Of a DNA stretch of 44,287 nucleotides, positions 1 through 7,260 are shown one piece after another (the stretch's first letter is position 1; each line of letters begins with the position of its first letter). The position numbers and the translations under genes were made by a program. Source of the stretch: Candidatus Omnitrophota bacterium (GTDB lineage: Bacteria > Omnitrophota > Gorgyraeia > Tantalellales > Tantalellaceae); the NCBI GenBank assembly GCA_028715965.1, contig JAQUQS010000015.1:1-44287 (forward strand), read 5' to 3'. The notes below the pieces were generated by a model that was not told where the DNA came from, made no database searches, and worked only from the letters and a program-made list of their open reading frames with translations.

Positions 1-310
1 ATGCTGTGGCCTTAGGCCACAGAACTCGTGTACGGGATATCTGCCGGCCGCAATGACCCGTAGGAGCGATATGGAGAAAAGGCAAGGCCGCATAACTGCG
101 AAGCTCCACCGTCCATAAAACGCGCATTCGCGCGTAACCCTCTATGCGTGGTGTTCAGTGGCTGTGTTTTGTCTGGTCGTATAGTTAGTTCTTTTCTGGC
201 AATCGGGATCGACAGCGCCTACTGCGAACCGTTACGTGATCCAAGTTGAATAAAACCCGTCTCAGACGTGCCTGCGGCTCAAACAAGCCTGTCGGCGAGC
301 TATGAAAAAT
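1..310. other. Unassigned non-coding stretch, possibly part of a structured RNA
   Basis: No convincing reading frame is seen. The stretch opens with a perfect hairpin at 4-22 (CTGTGGCC, 3-nt loop, GGCCACAG), holds a second GC-rich inverted repeat at 121-134 (CGCG on both arms) and runs directly into the intrinsic terminator at 312-337. That arrangement fits the 3' part of a stable RNA transcribed to the right, cut by the window edge. I compared it by eye with the conserved cores of tmRNA, RNase P RNA, 6S RNA and SRP RNA and found no convincing match, so no family name is given. Confidence 0.25.
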
Positions 311-311
311 A

Positions 312-337
312 AAAAACCCCCATGAAGGGGGTTTTTG
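312..337. terminator. Intrinsic terminator, usable on both strands
   Basis: An A-run, CCCCC, a short ATGAA loop, GGGGG and a T-run form a symmetric hairpin. It lies 7 nt beyond the 3' end of tRNA-Arg(CCG), which is transcribed leftward, and also closes the unassigned plus-strand stretch, so it probably stops transcription from both sides. Confidence 0.8.
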
Positions 338-343
338 TTTTTA

Positions 344-419
344 TGGCGTCCCCGGACAGACTCGAACTGTCGCTTCCGGCTCCGGAGGCCGGTACTCTAT
401 CCATCTGAGCTACGGGGAC
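344..419 (-). tRNA. tRNA-Arg (anticodon CCG)
   Basis: On the minus strand the acceptor stem GTCCCCG/CGGGGAC, the TAGCTCAG D-arm start, an anticodon stem CCGGC/GCCGG with loop CTCCGGA (anticodon CCG, reading CGG), and a T-arm containing TTCGAGT all fit. The discriminator base is G and the CCA tail is encoded. The terminator at 312-337 lies just downstream. It is one of two arginine tRNAs in the window; the other, at 5921, has anticodon ACG. Confidence 0.95.
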
Positions 420-595
420 AAAAAACTAACGCGCACATAACGTATTGTGGAACATTATACTGTTTTTTCTTCCGTATGTAAATCGTAAGGATCACACAAT
501 GCCGAAAAATCAAAAATCGTGTTATTCTATGAACCGCGTAGAATTTGGACTACAGAACGTTGATGCTCGGAAACCCTTATATCCACTAAATGATA

Positions 596-624
596 TTGAC
601 AACGCCGGTGAAATTTAGTAATAT
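596..624 (+). promoter_or_regulatory. Sigma70-type promoter of the HU gene
   Basis: A consensus -35 TTGACA (596-601) and a -10 TAATAT (619-624) are separated by exactly 17 bp. Transcription would begin near 631, about 38 nt before the HU start codon. This is the best promoter match in the window and fits a highly expressed DNA-binding protein. Confidence 0.85.
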
Positions 625-668
625 CTCTCTTATGGAAGTTTTGTCCAACTTAACTAAGGAGGTAGTTG

Positions 669-953
669 ATGAACAAGGCTGAATTTATTGAATCCGTATT
701 CAAAATGGGTGGATACGAAACGAAAGCCGAAGCGGGCAGAGCATATGATACCGTCGTAGGCGCTCTCGCGACCCGTCTTTCAAAAGGCAACGCGAAAGAA
801 AGAGTTATTCGTCTTCCTGAGCTGGGCACTTTCCAGATGAAGACAAGGAAAGCAAGGAACGGCAGAAACCCGCAGACCGGAAAAGCCATAAAGATACCGG
901 CTAAAAAAGTTGTGGCGTTCAAGGCTGGCAAGGGTCTTTCTGACAATCTCTAA
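669..953 (+). CDS. HU/IHF family DNA-binding protein
   Basis: The protein is 94 residues, the usual length of the HU/IHF family, which are dimeric nucleoid proteins that bend DNA. It starts MNKAEFIESVF, has the basic beta-arm segment with the hallmark GRNPQTGKAIKIPA and ends in VAFKAGKGLSDNL, close to the family consensus. I chose ATG at 669 because the AAGGAGG site (656-662) lies 6 nt upstream; the TTG at 666 would be only 3 nt away. The gene has its own strong promoter and a downstream terminator, so it is monocistronic. The sequence cannot separate HU from an IHF-like subunit, so no symbol is given. Confidence 0.95.
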   Translation: MNKAEFIESVFKMGGYETKAEAGRAYDTVVGALATRLSKGNAKERVIRLPELGTFQMKTRKARNGRNPQTGKAIKIPAKKVVAFKAGKGLSDNL

Positions 954-974
954 TATCGTCAAAAAGGCATTCAG

Positions 975-1011
975 ACGGTCCCGTCATTTAATGGCGGGAC
1001 CGTTCTTTTTT
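975..1011 (+). terminator. Intrinsic terminator after the HU gene
   Basis: A 13-bp stem (975-987 with 991-1003, one G-T wobble) with a 3-nt loop is followed by a run of T residues. It lies about 20 nt after the HU stop codon. Confidence 0.9.
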
Positions 1012-1050
1012 CTGGGATAGGTGCCCGGTTCGAAAGCCGGATACTAACAG

Positions 1051-1079
1051 CTGGACTTTTATGGGGCATAATGTATAAT
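1051..1079 (+). promoter_or_regulatory. Probable promoter of lpxD
   Basis: A perfect -10 TATAAT lies at 1074-1079. Seventeen bp upstream is only a weak -35 (CTGGAC, 1051-1056). The -10 is about 42 nt before the lpxD start and lies just after the HU terminator, which makes it the likely start of the lpxD-hldD unit. Confidence 0.45.
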
Positions 1080-1120
1080 AAAAAAGCCGGTAAATCAGAG
1101 CAGTATAACAGGATATGGAT

Positions 1121-2140
1121 ATGATAACTGTCAGCAAAATAGCAAAATTCCTTGGGGCCGAGGTGGTCGGGGACGGCACCACGGTCGTAACGGGCATGGA
1201 ACTGAGCGATATCGCCTCGAAAGGTGATATAACCTTTGCGGTGGACGATAAAGCGCTGGAAGCCGCGGGCAAAAGCGAGGCTTCCTGTGTTATCACTTCA
1301 TTGCATGTTGAGACTTTCCCTAAAACTGTGATCAGGGTCAGGGACATTAAAGAAGCCATGACCGTGTTATATAACGTGATGATGGAGATCCTCCCGCCGA
1401 GGACCGGAGAGGTCCACCCAACAGCTGTCGTAGCGGATTCGGCTTCCATTTGTGATGGAGTGGGGATCGGGGCGCACGCTGTCGTGGGCGAACGCGTAAG
1501 AGTGGGCAAGAACACCCAGATCGGTCCGAATTGTTCTATTGGGGATAACGTATCGATAGGGGAAAGAACTGTCATCAACCCGAACATTACTATATATCCG
1601 AATACCATTATAGGGAAGAACGTTATCATACATTCGGGGACGGTCATAGGCGCGGATGGATTTGGCTACCTCCCGAAGGATGGTAAGATCTACAAGGTCC
1701 CGCAGATGGGACGTGTTGTGATAGGGGATGACGTCGAGATAGGGGCCGATACGTGTATTGACAGGGGTACGTTCACTGACACGGAAATAGGCTGTGGAAC
1801 GAAGATTGACAACCTGGTGCAGATCGCCCATAACGTAAAAATAGGGCGGAATGTCCTGATAGCCGCCCAGACAGGCATAGCGGGGAGTTCTATTGTCGGG
1901 GACAATACCATGATGGGAGGGAACGTGGGAGTGGCCGACCACGTCATCGTGGGCAGGAACGCCAGGATAGCCGCTAAATCCGGGGTAACAGGCAGGGTCG
2001 ACGAGGAGAAGGTCGTTATGGGATATCCTCATCGGGAGATAAAGGATTTCAAGAAGCTGTTCGCCATAGAGAGCCTGCTCATCAAGAACAAGAACAAGCT
2101 CATCAAACTTTTAAGGTCTTTGCCTGACGAAAAAGAATAG
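1121..2140 (+). CDS. lpxD: UDP-3-O-acylglucosamine N-acyltransferase LpxD
   Basis: LpxD adds the N-linked 3-hydroxyacyl chain to UDP-3-O-acylglucosamine in lipid A synthesis, in the cytosol at the inner membrane. The protein has an N-terminal uridine-binding domain (about residues 1-95), then many hexapeptide repeats of the left-handed beta-helix type ([14 protein letters not shown]-like, residues 100-300), and a C-terminal helix rich in Lys. The segment [12 protein letters not shown] holds the expected catalytic His. Length (339 aa) is normal for the family. I start at ATG 1121 because AGGA at 1110-1113 is 7 nt upstream; ATG 1115 is almost on top of that site. hldD follows 25 nt later on the same strand, so both probably form one LPS-assembly unit. 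Presence of lpxD says the organism has an outer membrane with lipid A. Confidence 0.95.
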   Translation: MITVSKIAKFLGAEVVGDGTTVVTGMELSDIASKGDITFAVDDKALEAAGKSEASCVITSLHVETFPKTVIRVRDIKEAMTVLYNVMMEILPPRTGEVHPTAVVADSASICDGVGIGAHAVVGERVRVGKNTQIGPNCSIGDNVSIGERTVINPNITIYPNTIIGKNVIIHSGTVIGADGFGYLPKDGKIYKVPQMGRVVIGDDVEIGADTCIDRGTFTDTEIGCGTKIDNLVQIAHNVKIGRNVLIAAQTGIAGSSIVGDNTMMGGNVGVADHVIVGRNARIAAKSGVTGRVDEEKVVMGYPHREIKDFKKLFAIESLLIKNKNKLIKLLRSLPDEKE

Positions 2141-2165
2141 TTTCTCGGGAAAGGAAAAAGAGGTC

Positions 2166-3128
2166 ATGATAATACTTACGGGTGGTGCCGGGTTCATAGG
2201 GAGTTGTTTCCTCTCGAAACTCAACCAGGAGGGCGTAGAGGATATACTCGTCGTGGACCATCTTGATAGTTCGGAAAAGTGGCGCAATCTGGCAGGTAAA
2301 AGTTTTATCGATTACGTGCAGAAAGATGATTTTCTCCGGATGGTCCAGGAGCGTAAACTGCCGCGTCCAAAAGCGGTAGTACATATGGGTGCCTGTAGCT
2401 CGACGACATGTACCGACGCGGATTATTTCATCAAGAACAATTATGAGTATTCCAAGGTCCTCGCGGAATGGACGCTCAAGAGCAAGGTGCCGTTCATTTA
2501 CGCGTCATCCGCCGCAACTTACGGTGACGGCAGCGCGGGATATAGCGACAAGGTGGATTCCATAAAGGGACTGAAACCGCTGAATATGTACGGACTTTCC
2601 AAACACATGTTCGATATGTGGGTGCTTTCCAGCGGGCTTATAGGCAAGGTTACCGGGATAAAGTTCTTCAACGTATTCGGGCCGAATGAATACCATAAGG
2701 GTGACATGATGAGCGTTATCTGTAAGAAGTTCCGACAGGTGCGGGATAAAGGCAAGATAACGCTGTTCAAGTCATATGATCCGGAGTATGCCGACGGAGA
2801 ACAAAAAAGGGATTTTATATATATCAAGGATGTCGTGGATGTTATGTATCATCTCTTGAACAACCCTGATAAGACCGGGATCTTCAACCTTGGCACGGGT
2901 AAGGCCCGAAGCTGGAATGACCTCGCGGGGGCGATGTTCGCGGCGCTGGGGAAAGAACCGGTCATCGAGTATGTCGAAATGCCGGAGGACATACGCCCAA
3001 AATACCAGTACTTCACTCAAGCTGAGATGGCCAGGCTCAAAGGGACCGGGTATTCGAGAACTTTCCGGGAACTGGAAGACTCGGTAAAAGATTATATTGG
3101 CTATCTTTCGAAAGAAGCGTATCTTTAG
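2166..3128 (+). CDS. hldD: ADP-L-glycero-D-manno-heptose-6-epimerase
   Basis: This SDR-fold enzyme converts ADP-D-glycero-beta-D-manno-heptose to the L-glycero form, the donor for the inner core of LPS. The N-terminus has the NAD(P)-binding motif GGAGFIGS, the active site region has SSAATYGDG and YGLSK (the YxxxK pair), and FNVFGPNEYHKGDMMS is a hallmark that separates HldD from generic sugar epimerases. Also typical are KRDFIYIKDVVDV and the C-terminal YQYFTQAEM. Length of 320 aa fits. It follows lpxD by 25 nt with an AGAGG site at the spacing expected, and its product would feed GT9 heptosyltransferases such as the one at 7261. It is convergent with the diguanylate cyclase gene, only 6 bp apart, with no visible terminator between them. 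Confidence 0.93.
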   Translation: MIILTGGAGFIGSCFLSKLNQEGVEDILVVDHLDSSEKWRNLAGKSFIDYVQKDDFLRMVQERKLPRPKAVVHMGACSSTTCTDADYFIKNNYEYSKVLAEWTLKSKVPFIYASSAATYGDGSAGYSDKVDSIKGLKPLNMYGLSKHMFDMWVLSSGLIGKVTGIKFFNVFGPNEYHKGDMMSVICKKFRQVRDKGKITLFKSYDPEYADGEQKRDFIYIKDVVDVMYHLLNNPDKTGIFNLGTGKARSWNDLAGAMFAALGKEPVIEYVEMPEDIRPKYQYFTQAEMARLKGTGYSRTFRELEDSVKDYIGYLSKEAYL

Positions 3129-3134
3129 CGTGTA

Positions 3135-4268
3135 TCAGGGGTGGCTGGTAAAGCTTTTGGTGGTCGGGTCGAATATGGTTATGAGGTTCCTGCCTTTTTC
3201 CTTTGATTCATAAAGAGCGTGGTCGGCTTCGCTTATCAGGTATTCCGCCTTATAGTCCTCATGCCCGTTATATGATGAAACTCCCATACTCATTGTAACA
3301 TGCACCTGCGTGTGGTCGAATTGTATGGCGGTATGTTCGACATCGCTTTTTATGCGCTCCGCTATGTCGATGGCGCGCTCCGTGAGCTGCCTGAGCCTCG
3401 TCGCGACCGCTGAAGCGTGTTCCATGGAAGATTCCACGAGAAGTATGGCGAACTCCTCTCCGCCATATCTGGCCACTATATCCGAAGACCTGACGTCGGT
3501 GGATACGATGCCAGAGACGGTTTTCAAGACCATATCCCCGCAAAGATGGCCATACGTGTCATTGAATTTCTTAAAATGGTCGATATCGCACATTATGAGG
3601 GAGATCGGGCGTTTATATCGCTGTGAACGGGTCACTTCGCGTTGCAGGAACTCCTTGAAGTATTTCTGGGTATATAATCCCGTAAGACCGTCGTGCACCG
3701 CGCGATATTCGGCTTTTCTTTTCTCATGCTCTATAACGGCGCTGTATTCCCGGAAAACAAGGACTGACAAAAGCAGTACCAGCATTATAGCGAAAGATAT
3801 ACGCGTTACCAGCAGCATATGGTCGTACTCGCTCATTCCTTTCTCGTATTCTTTGTTTATATCGTAGACCATAAGGGTGCCCACGTCCCTGTTCTCGTAC
3901 TTTATGGGATAAACATACTCGGCGCTAAGGATGTCCAGCTCTTTTACGTCGTTCAAAACGCTGTTCATCGTGCCATTGTCGTCCTGGTAAACGAAGTTCA
4001 CGCTAAGGAACGGGATATCGTTGTATTTATTTATAAAGGACGTAATATTCCCGATCGTGGGGATAGAAACCTCTTTTTTAAAGCTCTGGTATATGGAAGA
4101 AGCCAGACGTTCGGCCCTTTCCAGGTTATATCTTGTGGGTTTTTCTATAAAATAGCTGTACATGATGGTCCCCTGGCGATTCAACAGGAAGTTGAACAGG
4201 AACCAGCTGAGTACCGAAAAGAGGACCAGGTATCCTACGAAACGGGTCTTTAGGAAAGATATCTTCAT
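3135..4268 (-). CDS. Membrane-bound diguanylate cyclase (GGDEF)
   Basis: The protein makes cyclic di-GMP from two GTP. Residues 10-30 form a first membrane helix, followed by a periplasmic sensor region (about 35-150) and a second helix (about 155-175) with a short linker. The GGDEF domain spans about 190-365: DGLTGLYTQKYF starts it, IMCDIDHFKKFNDTYGH carries the metal-binding Asp and guanine-binding Asn, and the catalytic half-site is GGEEF, so it should be active. An RSSD I-site lies exactly five residues before GGEEF, meaning product inhibition is expected. The periplasmic domain has no motif I recognise, so the signal is unknown. The ribosome binding site is weak. The gene is divergent from the ferritin-like gene, sharing about 157 bp of control region. 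Confidence 0.93.
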   Translation of the reverse strand: MKISFLKTRFVGYLVLFSVLSWFLFNFLLNRQGTIMYSYFIEKPTRYNLERAERLASSIYQSFKKEVSIPTIGNITSFINKYNDIPFLSVNFVYQDDNGTMNSVLNDVKELDILSAEYVYPIKYENRDVGTLMVYDINKEYEKGMSEYDHMLLVTRISFAIMLVLLLSVLVFREYSAVIEHEKRKAEYRAVHDGLTGLYTQKYFKEFLQREVTRSQRYKRPISLIMCDIDHFKKFNDTYGHLCGDMVLKTVSGIVSTDVRSSDIVARYGGEEFAILLVESSMEHASAVATRLRQLTERAIDIAERIKSDVEHTAIQFDHTQVHVTMSMGVSSYNGHEDYKAEYLISEADHALYESKEKGRNLITIFDPTTKSFTSHP

Positions 4269-4360
4269 TATGATCTATGTTTCTGCCTTTCTTGGAAAAG
4301 TTATTATAAGTATATATCTTCAAGGGTAAAAATGCAAAGATCGCCCGATCCTTATATGAT

Positions 4361-4389
4361 TTGAAAAATAAAGGCTTATATGCTATATT
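4361..4389 (+). promoter_or_regulatory. Promoter of the ferritin-like gene
   Basis: TTGAAA (4361-4366) and TATATT (4384-4389) are separated by 17 bp. Transcription would start near 4396, about 30 nt before the ATG at 4426. Confidence 0.75.
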
Positions 4390-4425
4390 TTCCATGAAAA
4401 CCGAAACCGAAAGGAGCGCGGGTTT

Positions 4426-4911
4426 ATGGATATACAATATACCTCGAAAGACATCATTGAGATGGCCATACAGGCCAAGGCGAGGGGGGTGGATCTTTAT
4501 CTGGCTCTCGCGCGTAATAGTGAGAATTACCATGTCGGTAAGCTTTTTACCGAGTTCGCGAAGGACGAGCAAAAACACAAGGTGCAACTTGAGAAAATAC
4601 TGGACTCGGTCCGAGGGAAGAAGGAAGAGGCGTATCCGGGAGAAAGGGCCATGTACCTTAGGTCGCTCGTGGATACCAATACCTTCAACTGCGACAAGAC
4701 CAGGAAACAGCTTTTAGAGACGACCGTGAGCGAGGAAGACGCCCTTCGCGCGGGGATAACGTTCGAAAAAGACCTGATGCTTTTTCTTCATGAACTTAGG
4801 CAACACGCGGATGCCCAAGGAGCCAGGACGATAGATGATCTCTTGGATGAAGAGATAAACCATTTGGCTAAGATGTTCCACTTCAGGGAGAAGGTGGACG
4901 GCAAGAGTTGA
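4426..4911 (+). CDS. Ferritin-like (rubrerythrin-type) four-helix protein
   Basis: The 161-residue, all-helical protein resembles the diiron domain of rubrerythrins, which reduce peroxide or oxidise iron. Two ligand-type motifs are visible: KDEQKHK in helix 2 (about residues 46-52) and DEEINHLAK near the C-terminus (about 145-153), both of the ExxH type, and FEKD in helix 3. In helix 1 the segment AIQAKARGVDLY has Lys where rubrerythrins usually carry a metal-binding Glu, so the metal site may be altered. There is no C-terminal rubredoxin domain. The AAAGGAG site lies 9 nt before the ATG, and the gene has its own promoter. Function in oxidative stress or iron handling is inferred from the fold only. 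Confidence 0.75.
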   Translation: MDIQYTSKDIIEMAIQAKARGVDLYLALARNSENYHVGKLFTEFAKDEQKHKVQLEKILDSVRGKKEEAYPGERAMYLRSLVDTNTFNCDKTRKQLLETTVSEEDALRAGITFEKDLMLFLHELRQHADAQGARTIDDLLDEEINHLAKMFHFREKVDGKS

Positions 4912-4917
4912 ACGCTC

Positions 4918-5565
4918 TTATGGCGTGATCTCCGCGGGCATCATTCGTCTTACGGAATTTATCAGGAACACATGGTCCGCCCCCAGGATATCTTCCTTGT
5001 AAAGTATCGCTGTCTTGAGCGGGATTTTCCCGGAATCCATGAGATATTTCCTATAAACTCCGGGCAGGACGCCGGAAGATATCGGCGGCGTCAGGAACAG
5101 CCCGTTCTTGTTCACGATAATATTGGTTATGGCCCCTTCGGTCACTTCACCGTCTGTATTAGTGAAGATAACGTCAAAAAAACCCAAAGTCCGGGCTTTT
5201 CCAAGTTCGGTATCGTAAAGTGACCGGTTAGTCGTTTTATGCCTGAGCAGGGGGTCATCCTTTTCGGTATTTTTTGTGGCCAATACAGCTTTTACCGGAT
5301 ATGTTGGTGGTGGAGGCAGGGGGGAATGTGATATTTTCAGGCCGCCGTTCGGAGCAAGAAGTAACCGGACCCGGTATTCCTTATCCGGGGCAAAAGACGC
5401 GGCTATTTTGTCCAGTTCGTTCCGTACTTGGGCCTCATCCAGAGAAAGGGAAAGTGTTCGGGCGCTTGATCTTAGTCGGTCCATATGAAGGCCCAGAAGG
5501 AAATATCTGTTCTCTTCCCACAGGATGGTCTCGATAAGCTGGAAGGATGAACCGTTATCGGCCAT
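4918..5565 (-). CDS. Class IV aminotransferase, PabC-like (aminodeoxychorismate lyase type)
   Basis: The protein has the fold-type IV PLP signature. FQLIETILWE near the N-terminus and RHKTTNRSLYD (about residue 115, with the PLP-binding Lys) resemble the PabC half of fused PabB-PabC proteins, which turn 4-amino-4-deoxychorismate into p-aminobenzoate for folate. DGEVTEGAITNIIV and SGVLPGVYR are also typical of the family. I start at ATG 5565, which follows an AGAGG site; the upstream in-frame ATG at 5637 falls inside the -35 element and cannot be the start. The protein is therefore a stand-alone lyase of 215 aa with no PabB part nearby. A D-amino-acid or branched-chain aminotransferase is the alternative, but the KTTNR motif favours PabC. 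Confidence 0.82.
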   Translation of the reverse strand: MADNGSSFQLIETILWEENRYFLLGLHMDRLRSSARTLSLSLDEAQVRNELDKIAASFAPDKEYRVRLLLAPNGGLKISHSPLPPPPTYPVKAVLATKNTEKDDPLLRHKTTNRSLYDTELGKARTLGFFDVIFTNTDGEVTEGAITNIIVNKNGLFLTPPISSGVLPGVYRKYLMDSGKIPLKTAILYKEDILGADHVFLINSVRRMMPAEITP

Positions 5566-5608
5566 TACTACCTCTTTCATGTGTTGAGGAACCAGTTCGT
5601 TGACTAAT

Positions 5609-5637
5609 ATTATAAATGTGTTACAATAAAAACTCAA
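5609..5637 (-). promoter_or_regulatory. Promoter of the PabC-like gene
   Basis: On the minus strand TTGAGT (5632-5637) and a perfect TATAAT (5609-5614) are 17 bp apart. Transcription would start near 5602, so the translation start must be downstream of that, which supports ATG 5565. Confidence 0.8.
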
Positions 5638-5697
5638 ATTTTATTATGGTTGATCCCGGATGTTCTGGCTGGGACAACAGGAACAAGAATAAGAGAA

Positions 5698-5927
5698 CAG
5701 AAATTTACGCGTGCCAGGTCGCTCGGCGGAGCTCGCGACACTTCCTCGGACATTACGTCCTCGGTCGTAGCTAAAAGGTGTGGCACGCAGGATAGAAAAT
5801 AGCAGAAATTTACGCGTGCCAGGTCGCTCGGCGGAGCTTGCGACACTTCCTCGGACATTACGTCCTCGGTCGTAGCTAAAAGGTGTGGCACGCAGGATAG
5901 AAAATAGCAGAAATTTACGCGTGCCAG
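5698..5927 (+). repeat. Two 105-bp tandem units that duplicate the tRNA-Arg 5' end, plus the native third start
   Basis: The 20-mer CAGAAATTTACGCGTGCCAG occurs at 5698, 5803 and 5908, exactly 105 bp apart. The third copy is the native one: its last 7 bases are the 5' acceptor strand of tRNA-Arg(ACG). In the first two copies the tRNA body is replaced by an 85-bp insert; the two inserts differ at one base. Each unit contains an 8-bp inverted repeat GCGTGCCA/TGGCACGC (5709-5716 with 5781-5788) that mimics the tRNA acceptor stem and encloses a structured module also found at 6829, 6985, 40499 and 40619. The layout looks like repeated insertion of a short element at the tRNA 5' end, each time re-creating the 20-bp junction. 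Confidence 0.9.
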
Positions 5928-5997
5928 TAGCTCAGCTGGATAGAGTACCGGCCTACGAAGCCGTTGGTCGCAGGTTCGAATCCTGCCTGGCACGCCA
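5921..5997 (+). tRNA. tRNA-Arg (anticodon ACG)
   Basis: The acceptor stem GTGCCAG/CTGGCAC, TAGCTCAG D-arm, anticodon loop CTACGAA (anticodon ACG) and T-arm with GGTTCGAATCC fit a standard tRNA. The discriminator is G and CCA is encoded. A34 of this tRNA is the known substrate for deamination to inosine by TadA, whose gene is at 39378. A terminator follows at 6006. Confidence 0.95.
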
Positions 5998-6005
5998 TTA
6001 AACAC

Positions 6006-6030
6006 AAACCCCGCTTTTAGGCGGGGTTTT
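6006..6030 (+). terminator. Intrinsic terminator after tRNA-Arg(ACG)
   Basis: AAACCCCGC (6006-6014) pairs with GCGGGGTTT (6021-6029) across a 6-nt loop, ending in Ts. It starts 9 nt after the encoded CCA. Confidence 0.85.
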
Positions 6031-6043
6031 GTATTTAATGGCT

Positions 6044-6067
6044 ACAAACATCCTTTCGGATGTTTGT
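6044..6067. repeat. 10-bp perfect hairpin
   Basis: ACAAACATCC (6044-6053) and GGATGTTTGT (6058-6067) pair across a 4-nt loop. It follows the tRNA terminator and is not followed by a T-run, so it is listed as an inverted repeat of unknown role at the edge of the repeat zone. Confidence 0.6.
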
Positions 6068-6126
6068 GCATCTCCGCTCACTTTATCTGTAAAAGCGAGC
6101 TTTTCCGATAAAGTTCTCTCCAATGC

Positions 6127-6187
6127 TGTGCCAGTCAGGGGCCCTGTAAGCGTAGCTAAAGAAGTGAAGCACGGTTTCCTGCCTGTA
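6127..6187. repeat. Diverged partial copy of the hairpin segment of the 291-bp unit
   Basis: About 60 bp beginning GTGCCAGTCAGGG and ending TTTCCTGCCTG match the segment at 6230-6290 with scattered changes. It looks like an older partial copy lying upstream of the nearly identical tandem units. Confidence 0.65.
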
Positions 6188-6200
6188 GCCTTAACAAGCT

Positions 6201-6823
6201 CCCCCGGAAAAGCTATCTCTCCGTCACTGTGCCAGTCAGGGACTCTGTAAGCGTATCTGAAGAAGCGAAGCACGGTTTCCTGCCTGGCATGACCGAGGGG
6301 GCACCGAACGTGAGTGACCGAAGAGGCATTGACCTCGAGGAAATCCCGGGCATAGAGATGTCTGGGGGAAATGTTGGCGTCCCGGGAAGGCGCCGACCGC
6401 CATTTTCTATAAGAAAATGGCTCAAAAGAGGCATCCTGAGAAGGATGCCTCTTTTTGTGACTGCGTTCTATCTTTTCCGGGGAAACAAGTTCCCCCGGAA
6501 AAGCTATCTCTCCGTCACTGTGCCAGTCAGGGACCCTGTAAGCGTATCTGAAGAAGCGAAGCACGGTTTCCTGCCTGGCATGACCGAGGGGGCACCGAAC
6601 GTGAGTGACCGAAGAGGCATTGACCTCGAGGAAATCCCGGGCATAGAGATGTCTGGGGGAAATGTTGGCGTCCCGGGAAGGCGCCGACCGCCATTTTCTA
6701 TAAGAAAATGGCTCAAAAGAGGCATCCTGAGAAGGATGCCTTTTTTTGTGACTGCGTTCTATCTTTTCCGGGGAAACAAGCTCCCCCGGAAAAGCTATCT
6801 CTTTGTCACTGTGCCAGCCAGGG
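6201..6823. repeat. 291-bp tandem repeat, two full units and a partial third
   Basis: CCCCCGGAAAAGCTATCTCT recurs at 6201, 6492 and (with later divergence) 6783, giving a period of 291 bp. The two full units differ at only a few bases, so the duplication is recent. Each unit contains: a hairpin-ended segment TGCCAG-T-CAGG ... CCTG-C-CTGGCA that echoes the ends of tRNA-Arg(ACG); a 9-bp perfect hairpin (6400-6420); and a 13-bp stem followed by Ts (6425-6454, repeated at 6716-6745) that looks like an intrinsic terminator. The long reading frames that cross this zone on both strands repeat with the DNA and show no codon character, so I treat it as non-coding. Tandem copies of a small RNA gene or of a MITE-like element are both possible. 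Confidence 0.85.
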
Positions 6824-6919
6824 AGTCGCTCGGGGGACCTCACGACACTTCCTCAGACATTGCGTCTTCGGTCGCCTTCATAACTTTAAATAGCTCGGGG
6901 CTGGTTTTCCTGCCCTGGC
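6817..6919. repeat. Palindromic module copy C inside a GCCAGGG/CCCTGGC stem
   Basis: The core (6829-6875) matches the module in the 105-bp units: a first stem of GTCG/CGAC type and a second hairpin AGAC-ATTGC-GTCT. The whole is enclosed by a 7-bp inverted repeat (6817-6823 with 6913-6919). The core differs from copies A/B in paired positions on both sides of the second stem (GGAC/GTCC against AGAC/GTCT), which suggests that the hairpin is maintained. Confidence 0.75.
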
Positions 6920-6977
6920 ATAAAAGCCGCAATGAAAATATGGGGGCTGGCCCCGCCGGGTGCTACGCTGTTTAGGG

Positions 6978-7095
6978 GCCTGTTCGTTCAGGGGGCTTCG
7001 CGACACTTCCTCAGACATTGCGTTTTCGGTCGCCTTCGGGTTTTACGTCCGGCTTGATGCCGGACTCCTCGTTGTCTTTTCCTGGGTGAACAGGC
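6978..7095. repeat. Palindromic module copy D inside a GCCTGTTC/GAACAGGC stem
   Basis: The core with GCGACACTTCCTCAGACATTGCG is enclosed by an 8-bp perfect inverted repeat (6978-6985 with 7088-7095); including three G-T wobbles the helix extends to 15 bp down to CAGG/CCTG. The second hairpin is AGAC/GTTT. The outer stem sequence is unrelated to that of copies A-C although the core is the same. Confidence 0.75.
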
Positions 7096-7260
7096 ATTCG
7101 GACCAAAAGCTTAAGCGAGTTAAGTTAAAAAACATTGTGTTTCCGGCGATGACGCAATATAATGGACTGGTCAAAAGAAAGTATCCTTCCAAGTGTAAAT
7201 ATAGCGATCTCATCCTTATAATTAGTTCTTTTTTGCAGTAGATATATAAAGGACGGTTTT

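Noticed and set aside
1-300. tmRNA, 6S, SRP or RNase P RNA
   Set aside because: No tRNA-like 3' end, tag reading frame, or conserved core motifs could be identified.
5698-5927. CRISPR-like array of 20-bp repeats with 85-bp spacers
   Set aside because: The two spacers are practically identical, the repeat is the tRNA 5' edge, and no cas genes are present.
5634-6005. Minus-strand frame containing PGRIRTCDQRLRRPVLYPAELLA
   Set aside because: It is the antisense of tRNA-Arg(ACG) and of the 105-bp repeats; this is a well-known spurious translation.
6341-6400. RNase P-like GAGGAAA motif in the 291-bp unit
   Set aside because: Only a short resemblance to the conserved region I motif; the other conserved RNase P segments are absent.
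5998-6975. Long repeated frames on both strands across the 291-bp units
   Set aside because: They follow the DNA repeat and its hairpins, have no ribosome binding sites and no protein-like character; the DNA is better explained as a non-coding repeat.
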